Shown here in pieces: positions 49,771-58,701 of a stretch of 64,000 nt of DNA. Made by a program: the position numbers and the translations under genes. The notes beneath the pieces were generated by a model. It was given only the letters and a program-made list of their open reading frames with translations, searched no databases and was not told the origin of the DNA. Location: the NCBI GenBank assembly GCA_036478595.1, contig JAZGEF010000045.1, forward strand, positions 1-64,000, written 5' to 3'. The stretch is from Granulosicoccus sp036478595 (lineage in GTDB: Bacteria; Pseudomonadota; Gammaproteobacteria; Granulosicoccales; Granulosicoccaceae). Every line of letters begins with the position of its first letter. The stretch's first letter is position 1.

Positions 49771-51138
49771 ATGACTAAAAAAAATGATCCAACTAGTGAT
49801 TGGTCACGTCGTGACGTATTGAAAGCCAGTGCAGCAACCGCTGCGATTTCAGGCGCGCCACTATTTTTCACCCGTAATGCTTATGGTGCTGACTTCCTGA
49901 ACAACCCAGGTGATTCAGGCTCTGTGACATTGGGTTTTAACGTTCCTCAGTCAGGCGCTTATGCTGACGAAGGTGCTGACGAACTACGCGCATACAAGCT
50001 AGCTGTTAAGCACCTTAACGGTGAAGGCGACGGCGGCATGATGAACACACTTCAGCCAAGCGCCCTTAAAGGCAACGGTATTCTTGGCAAGAAGGTTGAG
50101 TATGTAACGGGTGATACGCAAACTAAATCAGACGCAGCTCGTGCATCTGCCAAGCGTATGATCGAAAAAGATAAAGCGGTAATGATCACTGGTGGTTCTT
50201 CATCGGGTGTTGCAATCGCCGTACAAGGTTTGTGTCAAGAAGCCGGTGTTATCTTTATGGCTGGTCTGACTCACTCAAATGATACAACTGGTAAAGATAA
50301 AAAAGCTAACGGTTTCCGTCACTTCTTTAATGCATACATGTCTGGTGCGGCCCTTGGCCCTGTGCTTGAAAAAGAGTATGGCAAAGAGCGTAACGCTTAT
50401 CATCTGACTGCTGACTACACTTGGGGTTGGACTCAAGAAGCGTCTATCCAGGCTTCAACTGAAAATATCGGTTGGAACACTGCAAGCAAAGTTAAAACGC
50501 CAGTTGGCGCAGGTGACTTCAGCCAGTACATCACTCCAGTACTAAATTCTGGTGCTGATACGCTGATCCTTAACCACTACGGTAAAGACATGATCAACTC
50601 ACTGACTCAAGCGGTGCAGTTTGGTTTACGTGACAAGCAAGTGAACGGTAAAGACTTCGTTATCATCGTTCCACTTTACTCGCGTCTAATGGCTCAAGGT
50701 GCTGGCGAAAACGTTAAAGGCATCTACGGTTCAACTAACTGGCACTGGTCATTACAAGATGCCGGTTCTCAGGCGTTTGTTAAGTCGTTTGGTCAAGAGT
50801 ATGGTTTCCCACCTTCACAGGCTGCTCACACTTGCTACGTACAAACGCTGCTTTATGCAGATGCTTGTGAACGCGCAGGTACTTTCGAGCCTTGCCAGGT
50901 TGGTGCAGCTCTTGAAGGCCACAAGTTCGACGGCATGGGTAACGGCCCAACTGAGTATCGTGCTGAAGATCACCAGTGCTTTAAGGATGTACTCGTTGTA
51001 CGTGGTGCTGAAAACCCAACTTCACAGTTTGATCTACTCGAAGTTGTTGAAGTGACTCCACGTGCTCAGGTTGAGTACGCGGTTGACCACGAAATGTTCG
51101 CAGGTGGCGATTTAGGTTCGTGTAATAACGGCGCCTAA
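49771..51138 (+). CDS. ABC transporter substrate-binding protein, Liv/amide type
   Basis: The 455-residue precursor has a twin-arginine signal (W-S-R-R-D-V-L-K, then a hydrophobic core ending N-A-Y-G-A), so it is exported by Tat. The mature part belongs to the type I periplasmic binding proteins (L-G-F-N-V-P-Q-S-G-A-Y-A-D-E-G; G-G-S-S-S-G-V-A-I-A-V; Y-H-L-T-A-D-Y-T-W-G) of the hydrophobic amino acid/amide/urea transporter group. GGAGGAG precedes the start. Ligand is not predictable; urea, amides and branched-chain amino acids are all possible. A strong terminator-like hairpin separates it from the permease genes. Confidence 0.87.
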   Translation: MTKKNDPTSDWSRRDVLKASAATAAISGAPLFFTRNAYGADFLNNPGDSGSVTLGFNVPQSGAYADEGADELRAYKLAVKHLNGEGDGGMMNTLQPSALKGNGILGKKVEYVTGDTQTKSDAARASAKRMIEKDKAVMITGGSSSGVAIAVQGLCQEAGVIFMAGLTHSNDTTGKDKKANGFRHFFNAYMSGAALGPVLEKEYGKERNAYHLTADYTWGWTQEASIQASTENIGWNTASKVKTPVGAGDFSQYITPVLNSGADTLILNHYGKDMINSLTQAVQFGLRDKQVNGKDFVIIVPLYSRLMAQGAGENVKGIYGSTNWHWSLQDAGSQAFVKSFGQEYGFPPSQAAHTCYVQTLLYADACERAGTFEPCQVGAALEGHKFDGMGNGPTEYRAEDHQCFKDVLVVRGAENPTSQFDLLEVVEVTPRAQVEYAVDHEMFAGGDLGSCNNGA

Positions 51139-51160
51139 TTTGTTGGTTAGTTCAAGAAAG

Positions 51161-51188
51161 CCGGCCCTCAATAAGGGCCGGTTTTTTT
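51161..51188 (+). terminator. Terminator or attenuator after the binding-protein gene
   Basis: A perfect eight-base-pair stem (CCGGCCCT/AGGGCCGG, five-base loop) is followed by seven T, a classic intrinsic terminator. The permease genes start 71 bases further, so partial read-through would give a high ratio of binding protein to membrane parts. Confidence 0.85.
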
Positions 51189-51259
51189 ATTTGCGCGATG
51201 CGTTGGCTTACCCGCCTGTATCAACTTTAGTCTCTAGTTAATGTGATCGGAATATTCTC

Positions 51260-52276
51260 GTGGATGCAATTCTGCTACAAGTATTAAACGGCCTTGATAA
51301 GGGCGGTGCCTATGCGCTGATCGCTTTGGGGCTAACTCTGGTGTTTGGTACCTTGGGCGTAGTTAACTTTGCTCATGGTGCGCTTTTTATGATCGGTGCT
51401 TTTTGTGCGGTTACCTTGCAAAAGGTGCTAACGCTCTCCACCAAAGTTAAAGATGAAAGCATCACCTTTTTTGATGCCTACAAAGAAATCCCGATTTTAA
51501 CAGCCAAATTTCCGGTGCTTGGGCCAGTCATTGTTGATTATGCAGTCCCACTCGCCATTCTTGTTGCCATCCCTATCATGTGGATAGTTGGTTTGGTGAT
51601 GGAGCGCGGCTTAATCCGCCATTTTTATAATCGACCTCACGCTGATCAAATTCTAGTGACCTTCGGCCTTGCGATCATCGCGCAAGAAGTGGTCAGGCAT
51701 TACTTCGGTGCTAACCCGATTCCTCAAGCGGCGCCTGCGATAGTGTCGGGCAGTGCCAATGTGGGTGCATGGTTTGGTCTCGGCGATAACGTGGTGTATC
51801 CGTGGTGGCGCTTAATCTATTTAGCGTTTGCAGGGATCATCATCTCCAGTGTCTTCGCTTTTTTACAATTCACCACTTTTGGCATGGTCGTAAGAGCGGG
51901 TATGCAAGATCGTGAAATGGTCGGCATGCTCGGTATCAATATTCAAAAACGCTTTGCTACTGTATTTGGTATAGCGACTGTTTGCGCTGGCCTGGCCGGT
52001 GTTATGTATACGCCGATATTGCCACCTGACTATCACATGGGTATGGACTTCCTGGTGCTCTCGTTTGTAGTGGTGGTGGTTGGAGGTATGGGTTCACTTG
52101 GTGGAGCCGTGATGGCAGGTTTTTTATTAGGTATCTTGCAATCGTTTGCGTCTATGAATGAGGTTAAAAGCATTATCCCTGGCATCGACCAAATAATTAT
52201 TTACTTGGTGGCTGTAGTGGTGTTGCTCGTTAGGCCGCGTGGCTTGATGGGGCGCAAAGGCGTAATGGAGGATTGA
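51260..52276 (+). CDS. livH: ABC transporter permease LivH-type
   Basis: The GTG start lies 121 bases after the binding-protein stop. The 338-residue protein has about eight hydrophobic helices and the LivH N-terminal pattern (Q-V-L-N-G-L-D-K-G-G-A-Y-A-L-I-A-L-G-L-T) and the conserved G-x-N-x-x-R region near residue 220-230. It forms half of the membrane channel. It overlaps no upstream gene, but its end lies three bases before the next start, so the permeases are coupled. The symbol is for the family, not a proved substrate. Confidence 0.9.
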   Translation: MDAILLQVLNGLDKGGAYALIALGLTLVFGTLGVVNFAHGALFMIGAFCAVTLQKVLTLSTKVKDESITFFDAYKEIPILTAKFPVLGPVIVDYAVPLAILVAIPIMWIVGLVMERGLIRHFYNRPHADQILVTFGLAIIAQEVVRHYFGANPIPQAAPAIVSGSANVGAWFGLGDNVVYPWWRLIYLAFAGIIISSVFAFLQFTTFGMVVRAGMQDREMVGMLGINIQKRFATVFGIATVCAGLAGVMYTPILPPDYHMGMDFLVLSFVVVVVGGMGSLGGAVMAGFLLGILQSFASMNEVKSIIPGIDQIIIYLVAVVVLLVRPRGLMGRKGVMED

Positions 52277-52278
52277 TC

Positions 52279-53427
52279 ATGACTAGACCTACTGCAATGG
52301 GCGATTGGATCCTATTTATCTGTTTTTCGGTAGTTGTACTCGCCATGCCGGTTTGGCTAGCACCGTTTGGTGCGGACTACCCTGACTTGATGCAAAAATT
52401 TGCCATATTCGGCATTTTTGCAATCGGATTTAATTTGTTATTTGGTTTGACTGGCTATTTGTCGTTTGGTCACGCGGTGTTTCTAGGCGTTGGCTCCTAT
52501 GCGGCGGTATGGTCGTTTAAGCTACTAACAATGAACATCGTGCCAGCGATTATTTTTGGTGTGATTATTTCAGGTTGCTTTGCATTCTTGATAGGTTTTG
52601 TGAGCCTGCGCCGCTCAGGTATCTATTTTTCTATATTGACTCTGGCATTTGCACAGATGTCTTATAACTTGGCTTACTCGGTTTTAACGCCAATAACCAA
52701 TGGCGAAACGGGCCTGCAGCTTAGTTTAAGTGACGGTCGTGCTCTTGATGCGATGGCTGGCATAGAAGTAACACGCTCTCTACCTTCAACAACCTTGTTC
52801 GGTATCAAAACATCAGGCTTACCTGGTTTTTATGTCTGCGCCGTTGTACTGATTATTGCGTTCTTTATTGCGATGCGTATTACTCGCTCACCCTTTGGCA
52901 CGATGCTACGCGCAATCAAATCCAACCAAACACGCATGAGCTATACCGGCTTTAATACTCGGCCTTATCTGCTATGGGCATTTGTTATCTCAGGCATGTA
53001 TGCAGGCTTAGCTGGCTCGTTGATGGCGGTTACTGATCCATTAGCGGGCGCTGAGCGCATGCAGTGGACAGCTTCTGGTGAAGTGGTATTGATGACTATT
53101 CTTGGTGGTGCCGGTACCTTAATCGGCCCGTTTGTAGGTGCTGTGTTTATCAAGTACTTCGAGAACATATTTTCGTCTTTCAACGATCAAATATTGCATC
53201 GCTTTTTTGATTCTTTGCCGGACGGATTGGAGAATATTTTGGTGTCGATTACTAGTTTGTTTGTTGGCGAAGGTTGGCATTTGACCTTAGGCTTATTGTT
53301 CATGATCGTGGTTATCTTTTTGCCAGGTGGAATCATGGAAGGTGTGCGCAGAATCGGCAGGCTGTTTTCACGCAAACCTGCGAAAGTCTCCGAAAAAGCA
53401 GTTTCAGGATCCGGAGCTGAGGTATGA
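52279..53427 (+). CDS. livM: ABC transporter permease LivM-type
   Basis: ATG 52279 is chosen over TTG 52273 because GGAGG lies seven bases before it. The 382-residue polytopic protein has the LivM pattern (F-N-L-L-F-G-L-T-G-Y-L-S-F-G-H-A) and a cytosolic EAA-like loop (R-A-I-K-S-N-Q-T-R-M-S-Y-T-G-F-N) that contacts the ATPases. It is the second half of the channel. Its stop overlaps the livG start by four bases (ATGA). Confidence 0.9.
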   Translation: MTRPTAMGDWILFICFSVVVLAMPVWLAPFGADYPDLMQKFAIFGIFAIGFNLLFGLTGYLSFGHAVFLGVGSYAAVWSFKLLTMNIVPAIIFGVIISGCFAFLIGFVSLRRSGIYFSILTLAFAQMSYNLAYSVLTPITNGETGLQLSLSDGRALDAMAGIEVTRSLPSTTLFGIKTSGLPGFYVCAVVLIIAFFIAMRITRSPFGTMLRAIKSNQTRMSYTGFNTRPYLLWAFVISGMYAGLAGSLMAVTDPLAGAERMQWTASGEVVLMTILGGAGTLIGPFVGAVFIKYFENIFSSFNDQILHRFFDSLPDGLENILVSITSLFVGEGWHLTLGLLFMIVVIFLPGGIMEGVRRIGRLFSRKPAKVSEKAVSGSGAEV

Positions 53428-54191
53428 GCACTGAAAATGTTGTATTGCACGTAGCTGATGTGCATAAGAGCTTCGCTGGCTTGCATGCGCTTAGTGATAT
53501 TGATCTAAGCGTTAGAGAAGGCGAGACTCACGCTATCATCGGCCCAAATGGTGCGGGTAAATCAACGCTACTTAACGTGTGCATCGGTAGGCTCAAACCT
53601 GACTCTGGGCATGTCGTATTTGATGGTGAAAACCTAACTGGAAAAAAGCCTCACCAGATCAACCAACTTGGTGTGGTGCGAGTTTTTCAAACACCCGAAA
53701 TATTCCCTGAGCTAGATTTACTTGAAAACGTGATGGTGCCAATTCTGGCCAAGCGAGATGGCAGCTTTAAGCTCAACATATTCAAACGCTTTTCGAGCGA
53801 GACCGAAGTGATGAGTAAGGCTGAACATATCCTTGAAGATGTTGGTCTTGGTGAATTAGGTGATAGTGAAGCAGGCAGCCTTTCACGGGGTGATAAACGC
53901 CGATTGGAGTTGGCAATGGGCTTGGCGCAAGAGCCACGTTTGTTATTACTAGACGAGCCCACTGCGGGTATGGCACGCCATGACACCAACGCCACCATTG
54001 ATTTACTCAAGCGCATTAAGGCGCGCGGTATGACAAAAGTCATTATTGAGCACGACATGCATGTGGTGTTTAGCCTTGCTGATCGTATATCAGTATTGGC
54101 AGGTGGTCGTATTATTTGCCAAGGCACACCGGAAGAAGTTAAAGCCGATCCGCGTGTTAAAGAAGCCTATTTGGGGGAGGAACAGGTATGA
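53424..54191 (+). CDS. livG: ABC transporter ATP-binding protein LivG-type
   Basis: The 255-residue ATPase has Walker A G-P-N-G-A-G-K-S-T, Q-loop V-F-Q-T, the signature L-S-R-G-D-K-R-R-L-E (an R replaces the usual second G, common in LivG) and Walker B L-L-L-L-D-E-P. A downstream E-H-D-M switch histidine is present. It energises the Liv-type transporter. It overlaps livM and livF by four bases each. Confidence 0.92.
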   Translation: MSTENVVLHVADVHKSFAGLHALSDIDLSVREGETHAIIGPNGAGKSTLLNVCIGRLKPDSGHVVFDGENLTGKKPHQINQLGVVRVFQTPEIFPELDLLENVMVPILAKRDGSFKLNIFKRFSSETEVMSKAEHILEDVGLGELGDSEAGSLSRGDKRRLELAMGLAQEPRLLLLDEPTAGMARHDTNATIDLLKRIKARGMTKVIIEHDMHVVFSLADRISVLAGGRIICQGTPEEVKADPRVKEAYLGEEQV

Positions 54192-54934
54192 GTGCGTCTC
54201 GATCAAAAGCGACAACCGCAACCGCAACCGCTGGCTATTTTACCGCCACCAATATTAAAGCCTATTATGGCGATAGCTATATTGTGCAGGATGTGTCTTT
54301 TTCGATTAGTGAAGGTGAGATCGTTGCACTACTTGGCCGTAACGGTGCTGGTAAAACCTCAACATTACGCGCTATCGCTCGAGCTGCCGCACCAGAGCTT
54401 CGCTCAGGTGAAGTGTGGTTAAACGGCGAATCACTGCATGACAAACAAGACTTCGAAGCCGCATTGGCGGGCGTGCAGCTAGTACCTGAAGATAGAAGAA
54501 TCATCGCAGGCCTGTCAGTCGAGGAAAACCTTGATCTTGCGCAAATCGCTGGTGACAAGGGTTGGAGCTACGAGCGCATTTATGATTTGTTCCCACGTTT
54601 AAAAGAGCGCCGTAAGCAAGAAGGCACAACCTTGTCAGGTGGTGAACAACAGATGCTTGCTATTGCCCGTGCTTTGTCACGCGATATCAAACTATTACTA
54701 CTCGATGAGCCTTATGAAGGGCTAGCGCCCGTAGTACGACACGATATTGAGCGCGCGTTGCTTGAAGTTAAAGCTGAAGGCATCACTACGGTGTTGGTTG
54801 AGCAAAATGCGGTAGCCGCATTAAAACTTGCTGACTCAGCTTTAATTTTGGATACGGGCGAAATCGTGTTTAGTGGCACCGCTGAAGAAGTGCTCAATAA
54901 CGAGCAACTACGCCACGACTATTTAGCCATCTAA
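54188..54934 (+). CDS. livF: ABC transporter ATP-binding protein LivF-type
   Basis: The 248-residue ATPase has Walker A G-R-N-G-A-G-K-T-S, the canonical signature L-S-G-G-E-Q-Q and Walker B L-L-L-L-D-E-P-Y-E-G-L-A-P. The last segment, V-E-Q-N, replaces the H-switch strand as usual in LivF. The N-terminal 15 residues are Ala/Thr-rich and variable. It is the fifth gene of the operon, followed after 16 bases by the ChaC-like gene. Confidence 0.92.
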   Translation: MSASRSKATTATATAGYFTATNIKAYYGDSYIVQDVSFSISEGEIVALLGRNGAGKTSTLRAIARAAAPELRSGEVWLNGESLHDKQDFEAALAGVQLVPEDRRIIAGLSVEENLDLAQIAGDKGWSYERIYDLFPRLKERRKQEGTTLSGGEQQMLAIARALSRDIKLLLLDEPYEGLAPVVRHDIERALLEVKAEGITTVLVEQNAVAALKLADSALILDTGEIVFSGTAEEVLNNEQLRHDYLAI

Positions 54935-54950
54935 TCATTTACATAAGCTA

Positions 54951-55463
54951 GTGTCATTGTGGGTATTTGGCTACGGCTCCATTATATGGCGCCCTGACAT
55001 GACTTATACTGTTGCCTATCGAGCCACGGCCATTGATTGGGCACGACGTTTCTGGCAAGGCTCGCATGATCACCGGGGTACCCCAAATGCACCCGGGCGA
55101 GTGCTTACGCTGGTGCCAATGGCTGGCGAACAATGCGATGGGCGAGTATTCAAAATCCCTGAATATGAAGCCGCTAACACTCTGAGTCAGCTCGACTATC
55201 GTGAAAAGAATGGATACCAACGCCAGCACTTGACGGTGGAGACAAGCGAGCTTGGCGCCGTTGAAGCACTAAGCTACATCGCCCCGCAGTGCAATGAGGC
55301 CTGGTTAGGAGATGCATCGCCGCAAGTCATTGCCGATCATATCCGGGTGTCTACTGGCCCCAGTGGCAGTAACACTGATTACGTGCTGTCATTGCATGAT
55401 GCATTGTTGGCTGACAATATCCACGATGATCACATAGCTGAAATTGCTGCCTTGCTGCGCTGA
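54951..55463 (+). CDS. ChaC-like gamma-glutamylcyclotransferase
   Basis: The 170-residue protein starts with GTG and the family motif F-G-Y-G-S-I-I-W-R-P, which binds the substrate, and has a catalytic-type glutamate in D-Y-R-E-K-N-G-Y. ChaC enzymes degrade glutathione to 5-oxoproline and Cys-Gly. The position 16 bases after livF suggests that it is transcribed with the transporter, so the transporter might handle a peptide or amino acid linked to glutathione turnover; that is inference. Confidence 0.86.
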   Translation: MSLWVFGYGSIIWRPDMTYTVAYRATAIDWARRFWQGSHDHRGTPNAPGRVLTLVPMAGEQCDGRVFKIPEYEAANTLSQLDYREKNGYQRQHLTVETSELGAVEALSYIAPQCNEAWLGDASPQVIADHIRVSTGPSGSNTDYVLSLHDALLADNIHDDHIAEIAALLR

Positions 55464-55589
55464 TTAATGACACTCCGAATCATTGCCAAAGCCAGTAGAA
55501 TAAAGCGGCGTCTGGTTACACACCCTTCTTGTATTGGAAAATTTGGTGGCTTGCAGTGTTAGTCTTCGTTAAAGAAAAGGAAAATATTG

Positions 55590-57002
55590 ATGCATGAAAT
55601 TATCTGCCCGCACTGTGGGAAAGCATTCAAGATTGACGAAGCCGGGTATGCGGATATTCTCAAACAGGTTCGAGATGGTGAGTTTGAGCAACAGTTGCAT
55701 CAGCGACTTGAGTTAGCTGAGAAGGAGAAGCTGAGTGCGGTAGAACTGGCAAAGAGCGAAGCTGGGAGCAAATTGCAAAAATCAGCCGCCGCAAAAGATA
55801 CTGAGATTCAAGCACTAACAGCCAAATTAGACGCTAGTGAAGTCACAAAGAAGCTTGCAGTGAGCGAGGCGCTGGCTGAAGTGGAAAAAAAGAGAGATGC
55901 TTTGCTGAGTGAGATTGAGCAGATTAAGCGTGATAAGCAAGCAGCTACCGAGCTGGCTGATACGAAGTTTGCCAAAGCGATTCAGGAGACGGCCACAACG
56001 AAAGATAAAGAAATACAAACCTTAAAAGCCAAGCTCGACGCCGGTCAAATTGAACAGAAGGTCGCGATCACGGGCGCGCTAAGCGCAGTCGAGAAGGAGC
56101 GAGACGAATTTAAGAGCGGTCTTAAGCAAGCGGAGCTTGAAAAACAACTCGCAGAGACATCTCTGAAAGACAAATATGAGACACAAATTAAAGATCGTGA
56201 CGATGCGATCGAGCGTCTCAAAGATATGAAGGTTCGCCTGTCCACAAAAATGGTTGGCGAAACCCTTGAACAGCATTGCGAGACTGAGTTTAACCGTATT
56301 CGAGCAACTGCGTTTCCAAGAGCGTATTTCGAGAAAGACAATGACGCAAGCTCGGGCAGCAAGGGTGACTACATCTTTCGCGACTCGGATGAGGCGGGTA
56401 CGGAGATTGTCTCGATCATGTTCGAAATGAAAAACGAGAGTGATTTCACCGCCAGCAAGAAAAAGAACGAAGATTTTTTAAAGGAACTCGATAAGGATCG
56501 TAACGAGAAGGGGTGTGAGTACGCAGTGCTGGTTTCCCTAATCGAGCCTGAAAGCGAGCTGTACAACACCGGAATTGTTGATATGTTTCACCGCTATCCT
56601 AAGATGTACATCGTTAGGCCACAGTTTTTTATTCCGATTATTACCTTGTTACGAAACGCTGCAATGAAATCGCTTGAATATAAAACGGAACTTGCACTGG
56701 TAAAATCGCAGAGTATCGATATCACGAATTTTGAAAACGACCTTGAAGTGTTCAAGACCGGATTTTCTAGAAACTATGAGCTGGCATCCAAGCATTTTGA
56801 AAATTCAATTAAGGAGATCGATAAATCAATCACTCATTTGCAAGGAACCAAGGAGGCATTGCTTAAAACCGCCAATAACCTTCGTCTTGCAAACGATAAA
56901 GCGCAAAACGTTACGATCAAAAAATTAAATCGAAACAACCCTACAATGGCGGCCAAATTTGAGCAGCTTAATGATCAGGAGTCGCTTGATATTGATAAGT
57001 AA
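55590..57002 (+). CDS. DUF2130 coiled-coil protein
   Basis: The 470-residue protein starts at ATG 55590 with AAGG ten bases upstream. It opens with a zinc-ribbon-like C-P-H-C-G-K, followed by a long charged coiled coil to about residue 215, and a globular domain of the DUF2130 type (M-V-G-E-T-L-E-Q-H-C-E-T-E-F-N-R; G-S-K-G-D-Y-I-F-R-D) that has a restriction-endonuclease-like look (E-x-K spacing: E-M-K-N-E). Function is not established for the family; a nuclease-like role is possible because of the D...E-x-K pattern. It is a single-gene unit, convergent with pilU. Confidence 0.85.
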   Translation: MHEIICPHCGKAFKIDEAGYADILKQVRDGEFEQQLHQRLELAEKEKLSAVELAKSEAGSKLQKSAAAKDTEIQALTAKLDASEVTKKLAVSEALAEVEKKRDALLSEIEQIKRDKQAATELADTKFAKAIQETATTKDKEIQTLKAKLDAGQIEQKVAITGALSAVEKERDEFKSGLKQAELEKQLAETSLKDKYETQIKDRDDAIERLKDMKVRLSTKMVGETLEQHCETEFNRIRATAFPRAYFEKDNDASSGSKGDYIFRDSDEAGTEIVSIMFEMKNESDFTASKKKNEDFLKELDKDRNEKGCEYAVLVSLIEPESELYNTGIVDMFHRYPKMYIVRPQFFIPIITLLRNAAMKSLEYKTELALVKSQSIDITNFENDLEVFKTGFSRNYELASKHFENSIKEIDKSITHLQGTKEALLKTANNLRLANDKAQNVTIKKLNRNNPTMAAKFEQLNDQESLDIDK

Positions 57003-57070
57003 TAGGCACAAGTAATATCAAACAGTGATATTTTCGCGTTATATCAAATAGCTGATGGGAGTTGTTGCTA

Positions 57071-57100
57071 CTGGCGGTGAATTTATTCATACACCGCCAG
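57071..57100. terminator. Convergent hairpin between DUF2130 gene and pilU
   Basis: A nine-base-pair stem (CTGGCGGTG/CACCGCCAG) with a 12-base loop lies between the two convergent stops. An A/T-rich tract follows on the plus strand, so it may end transcripts from both sides. Confidence 0.55.
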
Positions 57101-57113
57101 AAATATTTTATCG

Positions 57114-58490
57114 CTAACCGATCATGCCCATACCAGGTCTGGGGGCGCCATCTTCATCTTCTCCAGGCTCTTCGGGTTCTTCTGGTTCATCCACTTCTAG
57201 AGAAAGCTCAAAAGGAGAATTTTCTGCAGGAACTTGGGCGGCGGCTGGAGCCGCTGGAGTTTCCTCAGCGGCAGGCTCAGATCCTTTAGCCTGTTGTTCC
57301 ATTAGTGCGTGGATATCATCTAGTGTGTCCTCTGCGGGGGCCGCTGCTGCTTTTGGCTTTTCTTCTTCTGGCTTCTTGGGTGTTTCACCGCGCAGCAACA
57401 TATCGCTTTCGTCTTCGTTCTCTTCGCCATTACCACCTGATAGTTTCAAGCGTAAGCGAAGGTTGTTTGCAGAGTCGGCATTTTTGATTGCTTCATCAAC
57501 GCTGATTCGGCCTTCTTTGCATAGTTCAAACAAAGCGCTATCAAAGGTTTTCATGCCGATGTTTTCTGACTTTTGCATGACTTCTTTAATTTCGGATAGC
57601 TGATCTTTCATGATCATCTGTTTAACAGTGTGCGAGCCGAGTAGAATTTCGATAGCGGCACAGCGTTTTCCGTCAACAGTAGGCACTAAGCGTTGCGAGA
57701 CAAATGCCTTGATGTTGTTACCCAGGTCGTGCAATAGCTGAGCCTTGCGCTCTTCAGGGAAGAAGTTGATGATTCTGTCTAGAGCTTGGTTGGCATTGTT
57801 GGCGTGCAATGTAGAGATTGCTAGATGGCCTGTTTCAGCAAATGCCAAAGCATGTTCCATGGTTTCTCTATCACGTATCTCGCCAATCAGGATAACGTCT
57901 GGCGCTTGGCGCAATGTATTTTTAAGTGCATGGTGAAAACTCTTTGTATCTACACCCACTTCGCGCTGGTTAACGATGCATTTTTTATGCTGATGAACGT
58001 ACTCAACTGGATCTTCAATTGTGATGATGTGCCCGGTACTTGTGCTGTTGCGATGGTCAATCAAAGCTGCAAGAGATGTTGACTTACCCGAACCTGTACC
58101 ACCGACAAACAAAACCAAACCGTTTTTGGCAGTGATAACGTCTTTTAATATTTCAGGTAATCCCAGATCATCGATCTGCGGTATTTCAGTTTGAATATTT
58201 CGAGCAACTAACGAGATTTCGTTGCGTTGCCTGAAAATGTTAATTCGAAAACGCCCTATGTTATCCAGTGCAATCGCTAGATTCATTTCAAGATCTTGTT
58301 CAAAGTCAGCACGCTGTTCTTCGTTCATTATCTCGTTGGCTATAGCGAGAATTTCGCCAGCTTCATAGGGTCGGTCACTTAGCGGGCGCAAGGCACCAGA
58401 GAATTTTGCACTGGGAGGCGCGCCAGTTGCTAGATATAGATCGGAACCATCACCATCTACCAATTCTTTTAATAGTGGACTGATATTCAT
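57114..58490 (-). CDS. pilU: Type IV pilus retraction ATPase PilU-like, long acidic tail
   Basis: The 458-residue AAA-type secretion ATPase has Walker A G-G-T-G-S-G-K-S-T, the Asp box and Walker B (A-P-D-V-I-L-I-G-E-I-R-D), and His box G-H-L-A-I-S-T-L-H-A. PilU works with PilT to depolymerise pili in twitching motility. A typical PilU ends near residue 380; here the last 90 residues are Glu/Pro/Ala-rich (with P-K-K-P-E-E-E-K-P-K and a final G-M-G-M-I-G), probably disordered. pilT is not beside it. It could be a PilT2 paralogue, but the N-terminal sequence fits PilU better. Confidence 0.87.
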   Translation of the reverse strand: MNISPLLKELVDGDGSDLYLATGAPPSAKFSGALRPLSDRPYEAGEILAIANEIMNEEQRADFEQDLEMNLAIALDNIGRFRINIFRQRNEISLVARNIQTEIPQIDDLGLPEILKDVITAKNGLVLFVGGTGSGKSTSLAALIDHRNSTSTGHIITIEDPVEYVHQHKKCIVNQREVGVDTKSFHHALKNTLRQAPDVILIGEIRDRETMEHALAFAETGHLAISTLHANNANQALDRIINFFPEERKAQLLHDLGNNIKAFVSQRLVPTVDGKRCAAIEILLGSHTVKQMIMKDQLSEIKEVMQKSENIGMKTFDSALFELCKEGRISVDEAIKNADSANNLRLRLKLSGGNGEENEDESDMLLRGETPKKPEEEKPKAAAAPAEDTLDDIHALMEQQAKGSEPAAEETPAAPAAAQVPAENSPFELSLEVDEPEEPEEPGEDEDGAPRPGMGMIG

Positions 58491-58655
58491 TATACGGGTT
58501 TCATCTCGATTTCGTTATCCTGCTTTAGATATCGACCGATCGGAACAATCATTGACCGGGTGAAACAATGGTTTACGCAAATAAATACTGGGGAGTGTGG
58601 AGTGATTCGATAAATCGTTCGGGAGGTGACTTACGTAAGGGTTAATCAGAGCAAA

Positions 58656-58683
58656 TGCCCGATAGCCATTGGGCTACCGGGCA
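58656..58683 (-). terminator. Hairpin downstream of pilY1
   Basis: Arms TGCCCG-x-TAGCC and GGCTA-x-CGGGCA pair with one A/C mismatch around a four-base loop, 18 bases after the pilY1 stop on the minus strand. A short T-stretch follows, so an intrinsic terminator is likely. Confidence 0.6.
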
Positions 58684-58701
58684 CATGCCTTAGAGCTTAG
58701 C

